A DNA stretch of 10,947 nucleotides from an uncultured Bacteroidales bacterium (GTDB lineage: Bacteria; Bacteroidota; Bacteroidia; Bacteroidales; Paludibacteraceae), in NCBI GenBank assembly GCA_937886455.1, contig CALGCU010000124.1:1-10947 (forward strand), given 5' to 3'. Below are positions 1-5,745 of this stretch, piece after piece. The notes beneath the pieces were generated by a model. It worked only from the letters and a program-made list of their open reading frames with translations. It did no database searches and was not told where the DNA came from. The position numbers and the translations under genes are program-made. How positions within the stretch are numbered: the first letter of the stretch is position 1; each line of letters opens with the position of its first letter.

Positions 1-2
1 AA

Positions 3-197
3 ACAAAACTTGTAGAAGATATTATTGAACAACAGCCGACAGCAGATGTGGTCGAGGTAGTTAGGTGTAAGGATTGTGTATATTGGGAACAAGCAACAGA
101 CAATAGCGGAAATTGCAATAGGGCATTTGAAATAACTGCATATGGGGGTGACTATTGTAGTTACGGAGAAAGGAGAGAAGATGAGCAGGTACATTGA
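3..197 (+). CDS. Zinc-ribbon phage protein, C-terminal part (gene cut by window start)
   Basis: Open from the window edge in the frame of base 3 to a TGA at 195-197, leaving 64 residues. The visible part has the linker PTADVVEVV, a CKDC knuckle, a later single Cys, and the ending DYCSYGERRE, so four cysteines could bind one zinc. The same linker and Cys layout recur in the gene at 181. Its last codons overlap the start of that gene, and the bases coding YGERRE double as the next gene's Shine-Dalgarno site (AAAGGAG). The N-terminus, probably a YIDAD-type segment by analogy, lies outside the window. The role is unknown; zinc-dependent binding of nucleic acid or protein is inference. Confidence 0.8.
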   Translation, partial: TKLVEDIIEQQPTADVVEVVRCKDCVYWEQATDNSGNCNRAFEITAYGGDYCSYGERREDEQVH

Positions 198-501
198 TGC
201 GGATGTGGTAATGGAAGTTTTAGAGAGGTCTGCAAAAGACCCAAGAAATGAAATTGCAATGACTTCTTGGGCGAATGCTTTTCAAGAATTAATTGACCTT
301 TTAGATGACACACTGATGCCAATGGCAACAGCCGATGTGGTTGAAGTGGTTCGGTGTAAGGATTGCACATGGTGGAAAAGCATTTTCTCATGGAACGGCA
401 AAGAACACAAAGTATGCGTGAGAGAATCAACCGAGCCACCAAGGGGATCAGATGACTATTGCAGTTTTGGAGAAAGGAAAGAGGATGAGTCAATACATTA
501 A
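181..501 (+). CDS. Small zinc-ribbon phage protein, MSRYIDAD family
   Basis: This 106-aa protein starts at ATG 181. The upstream in-frame ATG at 142 is rejected because a strong AAAGGAG sits just before 181, and because MSRYIDAD is the recurring N-terminus of this family. Residues 1-15 are the YIDADVV helix, 49-57 the ATADVVEVV linker, followed by C59xxC62, C79 and C94, a probable zinc site, and then YCSFGERKE. It overlaps the preceding gene by 17 bases and the next by 17. Such proteins are frequent in prophages of gut Clostridia and I know of no proven function. Its DNA is clearly related to the neighbouring copies, so duplication in place is likely. Confidence 0.85.
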   Translation: MSRYIDADVVMEVLERSAKDPRNEIAMTSWANAFQELIDLLDDTLMPMATADVVEVVRCKDCTWWKSIFSWNGKEHKVCVRESTEPPRGSDDYCSFGERKEDESIH

Positions 502-730
502 AGCTGATGAATTAAGGCATACGTTAGAACATCAGCCATGCAGATTTGACAAAGAAGCATGGATTTCAAAGCAGATTGTCCTGGATGTGATCGACAGAAC
601 GGATGGCATATTCATAACCGAATGTGATAAGTGTATGGAGTGGCATCCAAGAGAAGCAACTGACTACGGCTTCTGCATCCGTTGGGGACAATACACAAAG
701 GAAAGTGACTATTGTAGTTACGGAAAGTGA
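485..730 (+). CDS. Small zinc-ribbon phage protein, MSQYIKAD variant
   Basis: This 81-aa protein starts at ATG 485, preceded by GGAGAAAGGAAAGAGG; an in-frame ATG at 452 lies inside the previous gene and lacks such a site. The N-terminus MSQYIKADEL matches the YIDAD segment of its neighbours. The C-terminal half has C47xxC50, C64 and C77, ending in SDYCSYGK. It is shorter than the copy at 181 and lacks the PTADVVE linker, so it is a diverged paralog. It belongs to the same overlapping gene train. Function unknown; zinc binding is inferred from Cys spacing. Confidence 0.85.
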   Translation: MSQYIKADELRHTLEHQPCRFDKEAWISKQIVLDVIDRTDGIFITECDKCMEWHPREATDYGFCIRWGQYTKESDYCSYGK

Positions 731-736
731 GGAAAT

Positions 737-940
737 ATGGAAGAGAACAACTTATTAAAGTCAATCCTTTTTGGAACAACTGATACAACAAATGCAGCCG
801 TTGAAGTGGCAAAAGTATTGCATGAGGTGTATTCAGCTTTCATCGCACACGGCTTCACGAAAGATCAGGCATTTGAACTTGTGAAGTCCATGCTTGTTTC
901 GGTAGTCAGTGGAATTTCTAAAGAAAAGTTTTCTGAATAG
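737..940 (+). CDS. Hypothetical small protein, probably all helical
   Basis: This 67-aa protein has a GTGAGGAA ribosome site six bases after the previous stop codon. The sequence reads as two amphipathic helices, around residues 17-35 and 41-62, with no cysteines, no membrane segment and no motif I recognise. It is the last gene before a 277-base gap holding a promoter and RNA structures, so it closes the upstream gene group. I cannot assign a function. The Shine-Dalgarno site, normal composition and tight spacing support it being real. Confidence 0.7.
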   Translation: MEENNLLKSILFGTTDTTNAAVEVAKVLHEVYSAFIAHGFTKDQAFELVKSMLVSVVSGISKEKFSE

Positions 941-953
941 AATTAGCCATAAC

Positions 954-982
954 TTGAATTGTTACCGAAACTGTGGTAATAT
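954..982 (+). promoter_or_regulatory. SigA-type promoter with extended -10
   Basis: TTGAAT at 954-959, a 17-base spacer, then TAATAT at 977-982 preceded by TGG, which makes an extended -10. Start of transcription would be near 989. It lies 13 bases after the stop of the 737 gene and drives a short structured RNA, with read-through reaching the replication genes. The minus-strand promoter at 10834-10863 has the same TGG-TAATAT core. Confidence 0.65.
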
Positions 983-987
983 ATGCT

Positions 988-1080
988 ATGGGGATGATGG
1001 TCAATAGCTAATATGAATTAGTATAAGACGCACTATCTGTACCCCATTGTCTATTGACCAACAGATATGTGCGTTTTTAT
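988..1080 (+). ncRNA. Short terminated RNA or attenuator upstream of the replication genes
   Basis: From the promoter's predicted start near 989, a transcript would run to a Rho-independent terminator: ACGCACTATCTGT (1028-1040) pairs with 1061-1074 (13 bp, one bulged T at 1068), followed by TTTTTAT. The terminator's 20-base loop is complementary in two blocks to the transcript's own 5' end: 988-993 with 1042-1047 (ATGGGG/CCCCAT), and 998-1007 with 1051-1060 (TGGTCAATAG/CTATTGACCA, 10 bp perfect). The 10-bp pairing crosses the terminator helix, so it forms either a pseudoknot or a competing antiterminator. Either an independent ~90-nt RNA or an attenuator of the downstream operon would fit. 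Confidence 0.6.
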
Positions 1081-1088
1081 TTGCTCTG

Positions 1089-1185
1089 ATGCCCCTACAA
1101 GGCTCTGCAACATATCAAATTTAAATTGAATCCGCTTGGTAAGTATTTTTATCGTCTTATTAGTAATCAGCCGGAATAGGGGCAT
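1089..1185 (+). other. Long-range inverted repeat in the leader of the replication operon
   Basis: ATGCCCCTA (1089-1097) is the exact complement of TAGGGGCAT (1177-1185). Nested inside, GGCT (1101-1104) can pair with AGCC (1169-1172). The enclosed ~64 bases are AT-rich. The outer helix ends 19 bases before the GAAGAGG ribosome site of the 1218 gene, a position suited to a regulatory leader or an origin element. It matches no riboswitch class I can name. A weak TTGAAT at 1126-1131 lacks a good -10 partner. Confidence 0.4.
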
Positions 1186-1217
1186 TGGAGTAAACTACAA
1201 GTTGAAGAGGTATATTG

Positions 1218-1946
1218 ATGGCAGAAAGAAGAATGTTCGCAAAAACAATTATAGATAGTGATGCTTTTCTGGATATGCCTGTCACTGCAAGACTTTTGTA
1301 TTATGACTTGTCAATGAGGGCAGATGACGATGGGTTTGTAAATTCCCCAAAGAAGATAATGCGAATGGTTGGGGCATCACAGGATGATTTAAGTATATTG
1401 ATATTGAGAAAGTTTATCTTGCCGTTTGAAAACGGGATCGTAGTTATAAAACATTGGAGAATCCACAATTATATCCGCAAAGATACATACAATGAAACAC
1501 CATACCTTGAAGAAAAAGCTATGTTGGAAATAGATCAGAACAAGGCATACAAGTTCAAGGATGAATACAACAATATCGTTGCCGTCGACGGCTCGTCGAC
1601 ACAGGTAAGTATAGGTAAGGATAGTATAGATAAGGTTAGGTTAGATAATAACTATATTGTCGATTCGTTTGCCAAAGAATTTGAGAAATTGTGGAAGAAA
1701 TATCCAAGGAAAGACGGAAAGAAAGATGCATTCCGGCATTACCAAGCAGCAAGGCGAGATGGTGTAACCTATCAAACCATTTCAGATGGTTTGGATAGGT
1801 ACAACAACTACATCGAAAAAGCGGAAATCAATGACCGCTATATCAAAGGCGGTAGTTCTTGGTTCTGTGGTAGACATTGGGACGATGAATACAAGATACC
1901 GAAGAAACAATTAAAACCAGGGGAGATAGATTGGGATAACGTATGA
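1218..1946 (+). CDS. DnaD-like phage replisome organizer / replication initiation protein
   Basis: This 242-aa protein starts at ATG 1218, seven bases after GAAGAGG; the TTG at 1215 is less likely. Residues ~1-100 resemble the N-terminal winged-helix part of phage DnaD/replisome-organizer proteins (MFAKTIIDSDAFLDMPVTAR, then MRADDDGFV and IHNYIRKDTY). Residues ~150-235 form a second domain with EFEKLWKKYPRK and a WFCGRHWDDEY ending, seen in many Firmicutes phage replication proteins. Between them lies a low-complexity, Ser/Asp-rich linker (~125-145). In this family the protein binds the origin and recruits the helicase loader, which fits the loader-like gene overlapping it by four bases. Confidence 0.75.
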   Translation: MAERRMFAKTIIDSDAFLDMPVTARLLYYDLSMRADDDGFVNSPKKIMRMVGASQDDLSILILRKFILPFENGIVVIKHWRIHNYIRKDTYNETPYLEEKAMLEIDQNKAYKFKDEYNNIVAVDGSSTQVSIGKDSIDKVRLDNNYIVDSFAKEFEKLWKKYPRKDGKKDAFRHYQAARRDGVTYQTISDGLDRYNNYIEKAEINDRYIKGGSSWFCGRHWDDEYKIPKKQLKPGEIDWDNV

Positions 1947-2335
1947 ACAGAGATGATGCAAGAGATTTAGTAAGAGAAGTTAAGGGAGCATATCCATCTT
2001 GGAGATTGGATGACCCAGAAACAACGATCAATGTTTGGCTGAAACTATTAGAGCCATACACGATTGAACAATGCAAGGCTGCCTTGTATGCGTACATGGA
2101 CACAGACGAGCGAACCTACGCACCACAGCCGATGCAGATTAAAAAGCTGATAGATAGGTTGAGTGGTAAAGGGCAGAACTATTGCACCATGATTTACCAA
2201 AGACGGACTTGCAGTATCCGTTGGCAGCCAGAGGACAGCAAAAAAGTATTTGAGATTCCTGTATGGTGGGATGACACACAAGGTTGTTATGTAGATGAAG
2301 AGGGCAGACTATATGCTGACCCAAGTTGGGAGTGA
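1943..2335 (+). CDS. Helicase loader / inhibitor-like protein (G39P type)
   Basis: This 130-aa protein starts at ATG 1943 in an ATGA overlap with the replisome-organizer gene, so translation is probably coupled. Residues 1-70 resemble the SPP1 G39P type of replicative helicase loader/inhibitor: a short helical domain with a VREVKGAYPSW motif, a VWLKLLEPYTIEQCKAAL helix, and Y..TDERTYAPQPMQIKKLI. The C-terminal 60 residues (aromatic and acidic, including WWDD) would correspond to the flexible part that contacts the helicase in that family. Position after a DnaD-like gene is typical. The assignment rests on pattern and order, not a database match. Confidence 0.65.
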   Translation: MNRDDARDLVREVKGAYPSWRLDDPETTINVWLKLLEPYTIEQCKAALYAYMDTDERTYAPQPMQIKKLIDRLSGKGQNYCTMIYQRRTCSIRWQPEDSKKVFEIPVWWDDTQGCYVDEEGRLYADPSWE

Positions 2336-2342
2336 GGTTGAG

Positions 2343-2531
2343 ATGGAAAAGAAACTATGCAAGGATTGTGAACATTTTGAAATACTTTACGAGCCATACA
2401 AACCAGGCGGTCAACTACTCGATTGGGGCAAGGCTCACTGCAAGAAGCATGATATGGTATTGGACTTTCTAAATCACCGAAAGATCAACCGCATCGAGTG
2501 TGTGGAAACAGAATTAAGCGAGGTGGAATGA
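2343..2531 (+). CDS. Small cysteine-rich protein, possible zinc binder
   Basis: This 62-aa protein starts at ATG 2343, preceded by GTGAGGTTG; an upstream in-frame ATG at 2295 would overlap the loader gene and lacks a ribosome site. It opens with C6xxC9, then C33, H36 and C53, enough for one zinc site, and has the KDCEHF pattern common in small phage zinc proteins. It shares a base with the next gene's start. It contains one copy of the GCTCACTG octamer (2433-2440). Function unknown. Confidence 0.75.
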   Translation: MEKKLCKDCEHFEILYEPYKPGGQLLDWGKAHCKKHDMVLDFLNHRKINRIECVETELSEVE

Positions 2532-2722
2532 TGGATTTAGTTTCAAGAGAAGCGGTGTTGAGCATATTGCGTGGCATAAGCATGAAGCCAGAAGAAGCTG
2601 CGTTGATAAGTCAAGTGTTCACACACATTGCGGAACAAGTAAAGGCATTGCCAAGATGGGATGGTGACAAGGAACTAAAGTTACGGCTGATAAAATTTAT
2701 TTTGGAAGATGAGGTGGAGTGA
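2531..2722 (+). CDS. Small protein of the 'DLISR' phage family, no zinc ribbon
   Basis: The ATG at 2531 gives 63 aa; the ATG at 2528 would add one Met and overlap the preceding stop as ATGA. GAGGTGG lies better spaced for 2531. The opening MDLVSREAVLSIL matches the 'DLINRQDAIYAL' N-terminus of the gene at 3177, a common alternative head in this protein family. The usual C-terminal Cys ribbon is absent; the chain ends LIKFILEDEVE. It is a head-only variant, whether by loss or original. Its stop overlaps the start of the 2722 gene (TGATG). Confidence 0.7.
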   Translation: MDLVSREAVLSILRGISMKPEEAALISQVFTHIAEQVKALPRWDGDKELKLRLIKFILEDEVE

Positions 2723-3024
2723 TGAGCAGATACATTGATGCGGATGCGTTAAGGGAAAAGGTTCTTTATCATGCGGACACAATGAATCACGCAGGAAATC
2801 ATGAGCAGGCGAAAGCATACAATCATTGTCTTTGTATGATTGACGATATGCCGACAGCCGATGTGGTGGAGCGTAAGCGTGGGAAGTGGATAATCCGTGA
2901 ACCGATACATATGCATTCAATATGTTCGTGTTGTGGCTATTACAATGCTATTAGTCCGTATTATGAGTATTGCCCAAACTGTGGAGCAGACATGAGAGGA
3001 GCGGAAGAGGGGCGAGTGGAATGA
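2722..3024 (+). CDS. Zinc-ribbon phage protein, MSRYIDADAL head with CPNCG tail
   Basis: This 100-aa protein starts at ATG 2722 (TGATG overlap; GAGGTGGAG upstream). Residues 1-14 are the YIDADALREK head, 44-50 the PTADVVE linker, then RKRGKW (51-56), followed by a two-knuckle zinc ribbon, C68xxC71 and C84PNC87, ending in ADMRGAEE. The head matches the gene at 181 but the tail is a different zinc ribbon, shared with the genes at 3177 and 4465. This head and tail swapping suggests modular assembly by recombination. The last codons read GRVE, where a related coding frame continues in the +1 direction (see 2996-3184). Function unknown. Confidence 0.85.
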   Translation: MSRYIDADALREKVLYHADTMNHAGNHEQAKAYNHCLCMIDDMPTADVVERKRGKWIIREPIHMHSICSCCGYYNAISPYYEYCPNCGADMRGAEEGRVE

Positions 3025-3184
3025 AACATCAGAGTCCATCGGTTGGGAAGAAGTAGGGTGTGCTGAATGTTCTGTTTGCGGAGAAACTTTTGTGTTGGGT
3101 GATTATACTATGGACGATATAAAACTTGGATTTAATTACTGTCCCAACTGCGGAAGTGATATGCGAGGTGAAGATGATGAGTGA
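2996..3184 (+). pseudogene. Out-of-frame remnant of a zinc-ribbon protein gene
   Basis: A 62-codon frame with no start codon near its beginning follows a TGA at 2993-2995. It reads ERKRGEW, then CSVC, YCPNCGSDMRGEDDE and a TGA at 3182-3184, which is the complete tail of the family (compare ERKRGKW and YCPNCGADMRG in the 2722 gene) with no N-terminal head. It begins in the +1 frame inside the last codons of the 2722 gene. The simplest reading is a recombination or deletion junction that removed the head. A +1 ribosomal frameshift joining it to the 2722 product is possible but I see no clear slippery site. The start of the 3177 gene lies inside its end. Confidence 0.6.
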
Positions 3185-3452
3185 TTTAATAAACAGACAG
3201 GATGCGATTTATGCACTAACAGAAGCCAATCTAAAAAATCATATGGATTCAGTGGAAGGTGGACAAGAAAATCGTTCCGCAATACGGATTATTATGGAGT
3301 TGCCATCCGCAGATCGTAAGCGTGGGGAGTGGATGTATTTGTATGAGGATAACTACAAATGTTCTATATGTGGGTCGTGGTGGTGTTGTACAGATTCACA
3401 GATAAACGAGATGCACTACTGTCCCAATTGTGGGAGCTACAACAATGGATGA
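3177..3452 (+). CDS. Zinc-ribbon phage protein, 'DLINRQDAI' head with CPNCG tail
   Basis: This 91-aa protein starts at ATG 3177, five bases after GAGGTGA; the ATG at 3174 is too close to that site. The head MSDLINRQDAIYAL is the DLISR type, followed by ELPSADRKRGEW (41-52) and a zinc ribbon, C62xxC65 and C82PNC85. The RKRGEW and ribbon segments match those of the 2722 gene and the remnant just upstream. The gene ends in an ATGA overlap with the small frame at 3449. Biochemical role unknown. Confidence 0.85.
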   Translation: MSDLINRQDAIYALTEANLKNHMDSVEGGQENRSAIRIIMELPSADRKRGEWMYLYEDNYKCSICGSWWCCTDSQINEMHYCPNCGSYNNG

Positions 3453-3547
3453 GCAAGTATACAACCAATACTATGACACAGGGGGAAACTATCATTGGAC
3501 AGGGGTACATTCCGGAGAACATATACTGCGGAAAGGAGAGAAGATGA
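3449..3547 (+). CDS. Very small coupled gene (32 aa)
   Basis: ATG 3449 overlaps the previous stop as ATGA and the frame ends at TGA 3545-3547, overlapping the next gene's ATG at 3544. The product MSKYTTNTM...GYIPENIYCGKERR has 32 residues and one Cys. Both overlaps follow the coupling pattern of the surrounding genes, and its last codons supply the next gene's AAAGGAG ribosome site, as in the genes at 181 and 485. It has no independent Shine-Dalgarno site (GGGAG is 12 bases upstream). It may be a shortened family member that kept only the YC-G-ERR ending. An alternative in-frame extension of the next gene from ATG 3445 cannot be excluded. Confidence 0.5.
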   Translation: MSKYTTNTMTQGETIIGQGYIPENIYCGKERR

Positions 3548-3711
3548 GTGTTAGTTTATGGGCATGGACAGAGGAATGCGACAAGAGAATCTGCATAGGT
3601 AATTGTGACTTATGCAGTTACAGTGGCAATATGTGGTCGATTGACCCAAGAGAAATCGAAGAAGATTATATTTTTAAGTGGGAAGATGTAAGGAGAGAAG
3701 ATGAGGATTAA
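3544..3711 (+). CDS. Small cysteine-containing phage protein
   Basis: This 55-aa protein starts at ATG 3544 directly after GGAAAGGAGAGAAG. It contains C12, C17 and C21xxC24, so a small zinc or iron knuckle is possible, and then a highly charged tail with WEDVRREDED. The 16-base junction AAGGAGAGAAGATGAG spanning the ribosome site and start codon is repeated at the gene starts at 181 and 3701. Its end overlaps the next gene by 11 bases. Unknown function. Confidence 0.7.
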   Translation: MSVSLWAWTEECDKRICIGNCDLCSYSGNMWSIDPREIEEDYIFKWEDVRREDED

Positions 3712-3976
3712 TTTATGTGGTATTCCGTATGATGTTAGATTTGTCGAAGATGGGTTTAATTTAGATTCGCAATACGGAGAAATAAAGTTCCTTGAGGGAG
3801 TCATACGGATCAACAGTAACATAACCAAGGAACTGCAAACACAGACGATTTGGCACGAAGCGGTTCACGGAATCCTTGAGTTCATTGGCAGAGGTGACTT
3901 GTCAGAGGATGAGGGTTTTGTAAATAACATGGCACTTGCATTGAATCAGTTAGCAGATTTGAAAATTGAAATATAA
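3701..3976 (+). CDS. Small HExxH putative zinc metallopeptidase
   Basis: This 91-aa protein starts at ATG 3701 after AAGGAGAGAAG. Residues 1-45 look like beta strands. At ~52 there is W-H-E-A-V-H, a classic HExxH zinc-protease motif in a helix, and SEDEGFVNNMA about 20 residues further offers a glutamate as third ligand (gluzincin-like layout). This resembles a minimal metallopeptidase core of the IrrE/ImmA or SprT kind, though far shorter than full ImmA proteins. In integrative elements ImmA cleaves the ImmR repressor; a similar role here is only a guess. It sits in the same operon as the zinc-ribbon genes. Confidence 0.65.
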   Translation: MRINLCGIPYDVRFVEDGFNLDSQYGEIKFLEGVIRINSNITKELQTQTIWHEAVHGILEFIGRGDLSEDEGFVNNMALALNQLADLKIEI

Positions 3977-3987
3977 AGGAGAGAGGA

Positions 3988-4266
3988 ATGAGTCACTACA
4001 AAGAATACAAGATGGGACTGATCGACGAGGATGAGTTCCGCATGGCTTGTCAGATGGAGTTTGCCGGAGAAGATGACGAAGAAAGCGAGGAAGAATGCTG
4101 TGATAACTGCAAGTTCTGCTACCCATTGGAGCATTTCATTCTGCGAGAAAGGGAATGGGAATGGCATCATGTTTGCATCGCACTTGCGTATGGCGATGAC
4201 GGATTCGCAATGCAGATAGACAACCCATCAGAGGGCAAGTGCGAGCTATTTAAACCGAGAAAGTGA
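3988..4266 (+). CDS. Acidic cysteine-rich small protein
   Basis: This 92-aa protein has a very strong AAAGGAGAGG site seven bases before ATG 3988. Residues 28-36 are an acidic run, followed by CC at 37-38, C41xxC44, C63 and C85, with a GKCELFKPR ending. NCKFCYPL and the late G-x-C-E-x-F pattern are typical of small phage zinc proteins. The Cys spacing could hold one zinc. It lies between the metallopeptidase-like gene and another small unknown gene. Function unknown. Confidence 0.75.
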   Translation: MSHYKEYKMGLIDEDEFRMACQMEFAGEDDEESEEECCDNCKFCYPLEHFILREREWEWHHVCIALAYGDDGFAMQIDNPSEGKCELFKPRK

Positions 4267-4274
4267 GGAAGAAG

Positions 4275-4484
4275 ATGAATGGAATTGTCAGCATAGAAAA
4301 GAATGGGATTAAGATGTGCATAACTCATCTTCCCAACCGAAAGAATCCTTGTCTTGCAGTAGAAATAGATAATTGCATTTACAAGGTGGCAAGTTTCGAT
4401 AACGAAACAACAGCAGATTGGTTTATCGAAATCCTGGAAGAGATGTTTGTAAAGGGGGAAGAAGATGTACGAAAGTCCTATTGA
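4275..4484 (+). CDS. Hypothetical small protein
   Basis: This 69-aa protein starts at ATG 4275, preceded by GAGGAAGAAG; the GTG at 4263 in the same frame overlaps the previous gene as GTGA but lacks its own site. The first 50 residues read as alternating strands (GIVSIEKNGIKMCITHL, LAVEIDNCIYKVASF), and the end as a helix (ADWFIEILEEMFV). It has three scattered Cys and no zinc pattern or membrane segment. It overlaps the next gene by 20 bases. I recognise no family. Confidence 0.65.
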   Translation: MNGIVSIEKNGIKMCITHLPNRKNPCLAVEIDNCIYKVASFDNETTADWFIEILEEMFVKGEEDVRKSY

Positions 4485-4797
4485 TGTTCTTTATAGCGAA
4501 GTGGTAACAAAGCTAGAAGATGGGGTTTTAAAAGCGGTGCAAGATGTCGGCATCACTGTGGATAAAGAAGAACTTATCAAGGCTTTGCAATATGACAGAG
4601 ATCAGTACCAAAAAGGCTATGAAGATGCCGTATTAAGTAAAATGCATGGCAAGTGGGTTGAGAAGTGGCATGAGTTATTCAAGGAAAAACTTCCTGTATG
4701 TTCTGTTTGCAATAGCATTTCAGTTTTTAAAAGTGACTACTGTCCAAACTGTGGGGCAAGGATGGATGAAATGATGGAAAGTGAGGGAGAAGAATGA
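4465..4797 (+). CDS. Zinc-ribbon phage protein with helical head
   Basis: This 110-aa protein starts at ATG 4465 after GGGGGAAGAAG. Residues 1-60 are helical and replace the usual YIDAD head. From residue 61 the HGKWVEKW segment leads into a zinc ribbon, C79xxC82 and C93PNC96, matching the tails of the genes at 2722 and 3177. It is therefore a third head joined to the same ribbon. It ends in an ATGA overlap with the 4794 gene. The shared ribbon suggests a common zinc-dependent binding role, target unknown. Confidence 0.8.
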   Translation: MYESPIDVLYSEVVTKLEDGVLKAVQDVGITVDKEELIKALQYDRDQYQKGYEDAVLSKMHGKWVEKWHELFKEKLPVCSVCNSISVFKSDYCPNCGARMDEMMESEGEE

Positions 4798-4967
4798 CAT
4801 ACGGACAGTTTAAAGCATTAACGGATGCATATTGGCTTGGATGGACAAATGCTCAAGGCACGTTAGATAAAGACGATGTAAGCCATAGAAGTTTCTTGAT
4901 GCTTCTTGAGAACATTCTGCGAGATGAAGTAAGGATAAAGGAAAGAGAGGAAAAGGATGTGGATTAA
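4794..4967 (+). CDS. Small hypothetical protein (57 aa)
   Basis: ATG 4794 overlaps the previous stop as ATGA, with GAGGGAGAAG just upstream, and the frame runs to TAA 4965-4967. The product begins MTYGQFKALTDAYWLGWTNA, with two likely helices (5-20 and 32-52) and a charged tail, KEREEKDVD. It fills what would otherwise be a 159-base hole in a tightly packed operon. It overlaps the next gene by 11 bases. No family recognised; the reading frame itself is well supported. Confidence 0.7.
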   Translation: MTYGQFKALTDAYWLGWTNAQGTLDKDDVSHRSFLMLLENILRDEVRIKEREEKDVD

Positions 4968-5196
4968 GGATTTATTAACTGGAGATGTTAGGGAATATGG
5001 AACGAACTGTCATGATGCTTTGATGATTTCAGACGATGGTCGGTATCTCGTTTATGAGAATCTCCAGAACGGAGATGGGAGCATGGGTGACTATCGGTTT
5101 GTAGTAGACGAGGGCGGTAAAGTTCCGGCTGAAGATGAAACGCTGATGCGGTATGGAGCAGATGCATATTTCAACATAGGGGGATTTAAAGAATGA
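4957..5196 (+). CDS. Hypothetical small protein, beta-rich
   Basis: This 79-aa protein starts at ATG 4957 after GAGAGGAAAAGG. The sequence alternates short strands and turns (MWIKDLLTGDVREYG, MISDDGRYLVYENLQNGDG, YRFVVDEGG), with no Cys motif and no membrane segment. The compact strand pattern suggests a single small beta domain. It overlaps its neighbours at both ends, the last as ATGA. I have seen similar small proteins in Clostridia phages without assigned function. Confidence 0.65.
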   Translation: MWIKDLLTGDVREYGTNCHDALMISDDGRYLVYENLQNGDGSMGDYRFVVDEGGKVPAEDETLMRYGADAYFNIGGFKE

Positions 5197-5393
5197 CACT
5201 ACTGTTAATTATTTTAGGGATTGCTATTGTGATCGCAGCCATCATCGTTATCTACGTCACAAAGGTAGAGAACGAAAACAAGATGCGGTGGGAAGAACAC
5301 AAGTGGCAGACAGAAGCAGAGAACAAAGAACTTGAGGACTTGGATATAATCTTTGAGGATATATGGGATGAGGTGAAGCATGACGAACAGTAA
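5193..5393 (+). CDS. Small membrane-anchored protein with charged coiled tail
   Basis: This 66-aa protein starts at ATG 5193 (ATGA overlap). Residues 2-22 are almost purely Leu, Ile, Val and Ala, forming one clear membrane helix, with little N-terminal charge ahead of it. The remaining ~43 residues are strongly charged and helical (KVENENKMRWEEHKWQ...), facing the cytoplasm or outside depending on orientation. The layout could suit an Rz/spanin-like or signalling peptide, but position among replication and recombination genes argues against a lysis role. Unknown. Confidence 0.7.
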   Translation: MTLLLIILGIAIVIAAIIVIYVTKVENENKMRWEEHKWQTEAENKELEDLDIIFEDIWDEVKHDEQ

Positions 5394-5745
5394 GCAAAAG
5401 GGGAAAGCCGGAGAATTAGAAGTTGCTCACATCCTACAAGATCACGGATACGAAGCACGAAGAACGAATCAGTATTGCGGTTCAACAGGAGATGCATCTG
5501 ATGTGGTTGGGATGGATGGCATTCATCTGGAAGTGAAGAGGGCAGAGAAGTCCATGTTGTATCCGTGGATGGCACAGGCAATCAGAGATGCGAGTGCCAA
5601 TCCAAATAAGCCGAAGCCTGTTGTGGTTCATAGGCAGAGCAGACAAGAGTGGTTGGCTATCATGCGGTTTGAGGATTTCATAGAGATGCATAAGAAGTTG
5701 CTTGCTTATGAAAAAGCCTTGGGAATAGACTTAACCACAACTTGA
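5380..5745 (+). CDS. Hjc-like Holliday-junction resolvase / PD-(D/E)xK nuclease
   Basis: This 121-aa protein starts at ATG 5380 inside the previous gene's end. It carries the catalytic pattern of archaeal-type Hjc and related phage nucleases: GKAGELEVA with E12 and E14, GSTGDASDVVG with D41, then HLEVKR with E51 and K53. Length is close to Hjc (about 120-130). Such enzymes cut four-way DNA junctions or process replication intermediates before packaging. It is directly followed by ssb, a common pairing of recombination functions. Its stop codon lies inside the ssb promoter. Confidence 0.75.
   Translation: MTNSKQKGKAGELEVAHILQDHGYEARRTNQYCGSTGDASDVVGMDGIHLEVKRAEKSMLYPWMAQAIRDASANPNKPKPVVVHRQSRQEWLAIMRFEDFIEMHKKLLAYEKALGIDLTTT

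Noticed and set aside
3021..3056. ATG at 3021 giving an 11-aa frame (MKHQSPSVGKK) after the 2722 gene
   Set aside because: Although it overlaps the preceding stop in ATGA style, the frame is very short and lies across the zinc-ribbon remnant; it is better explained by the recombination scar.
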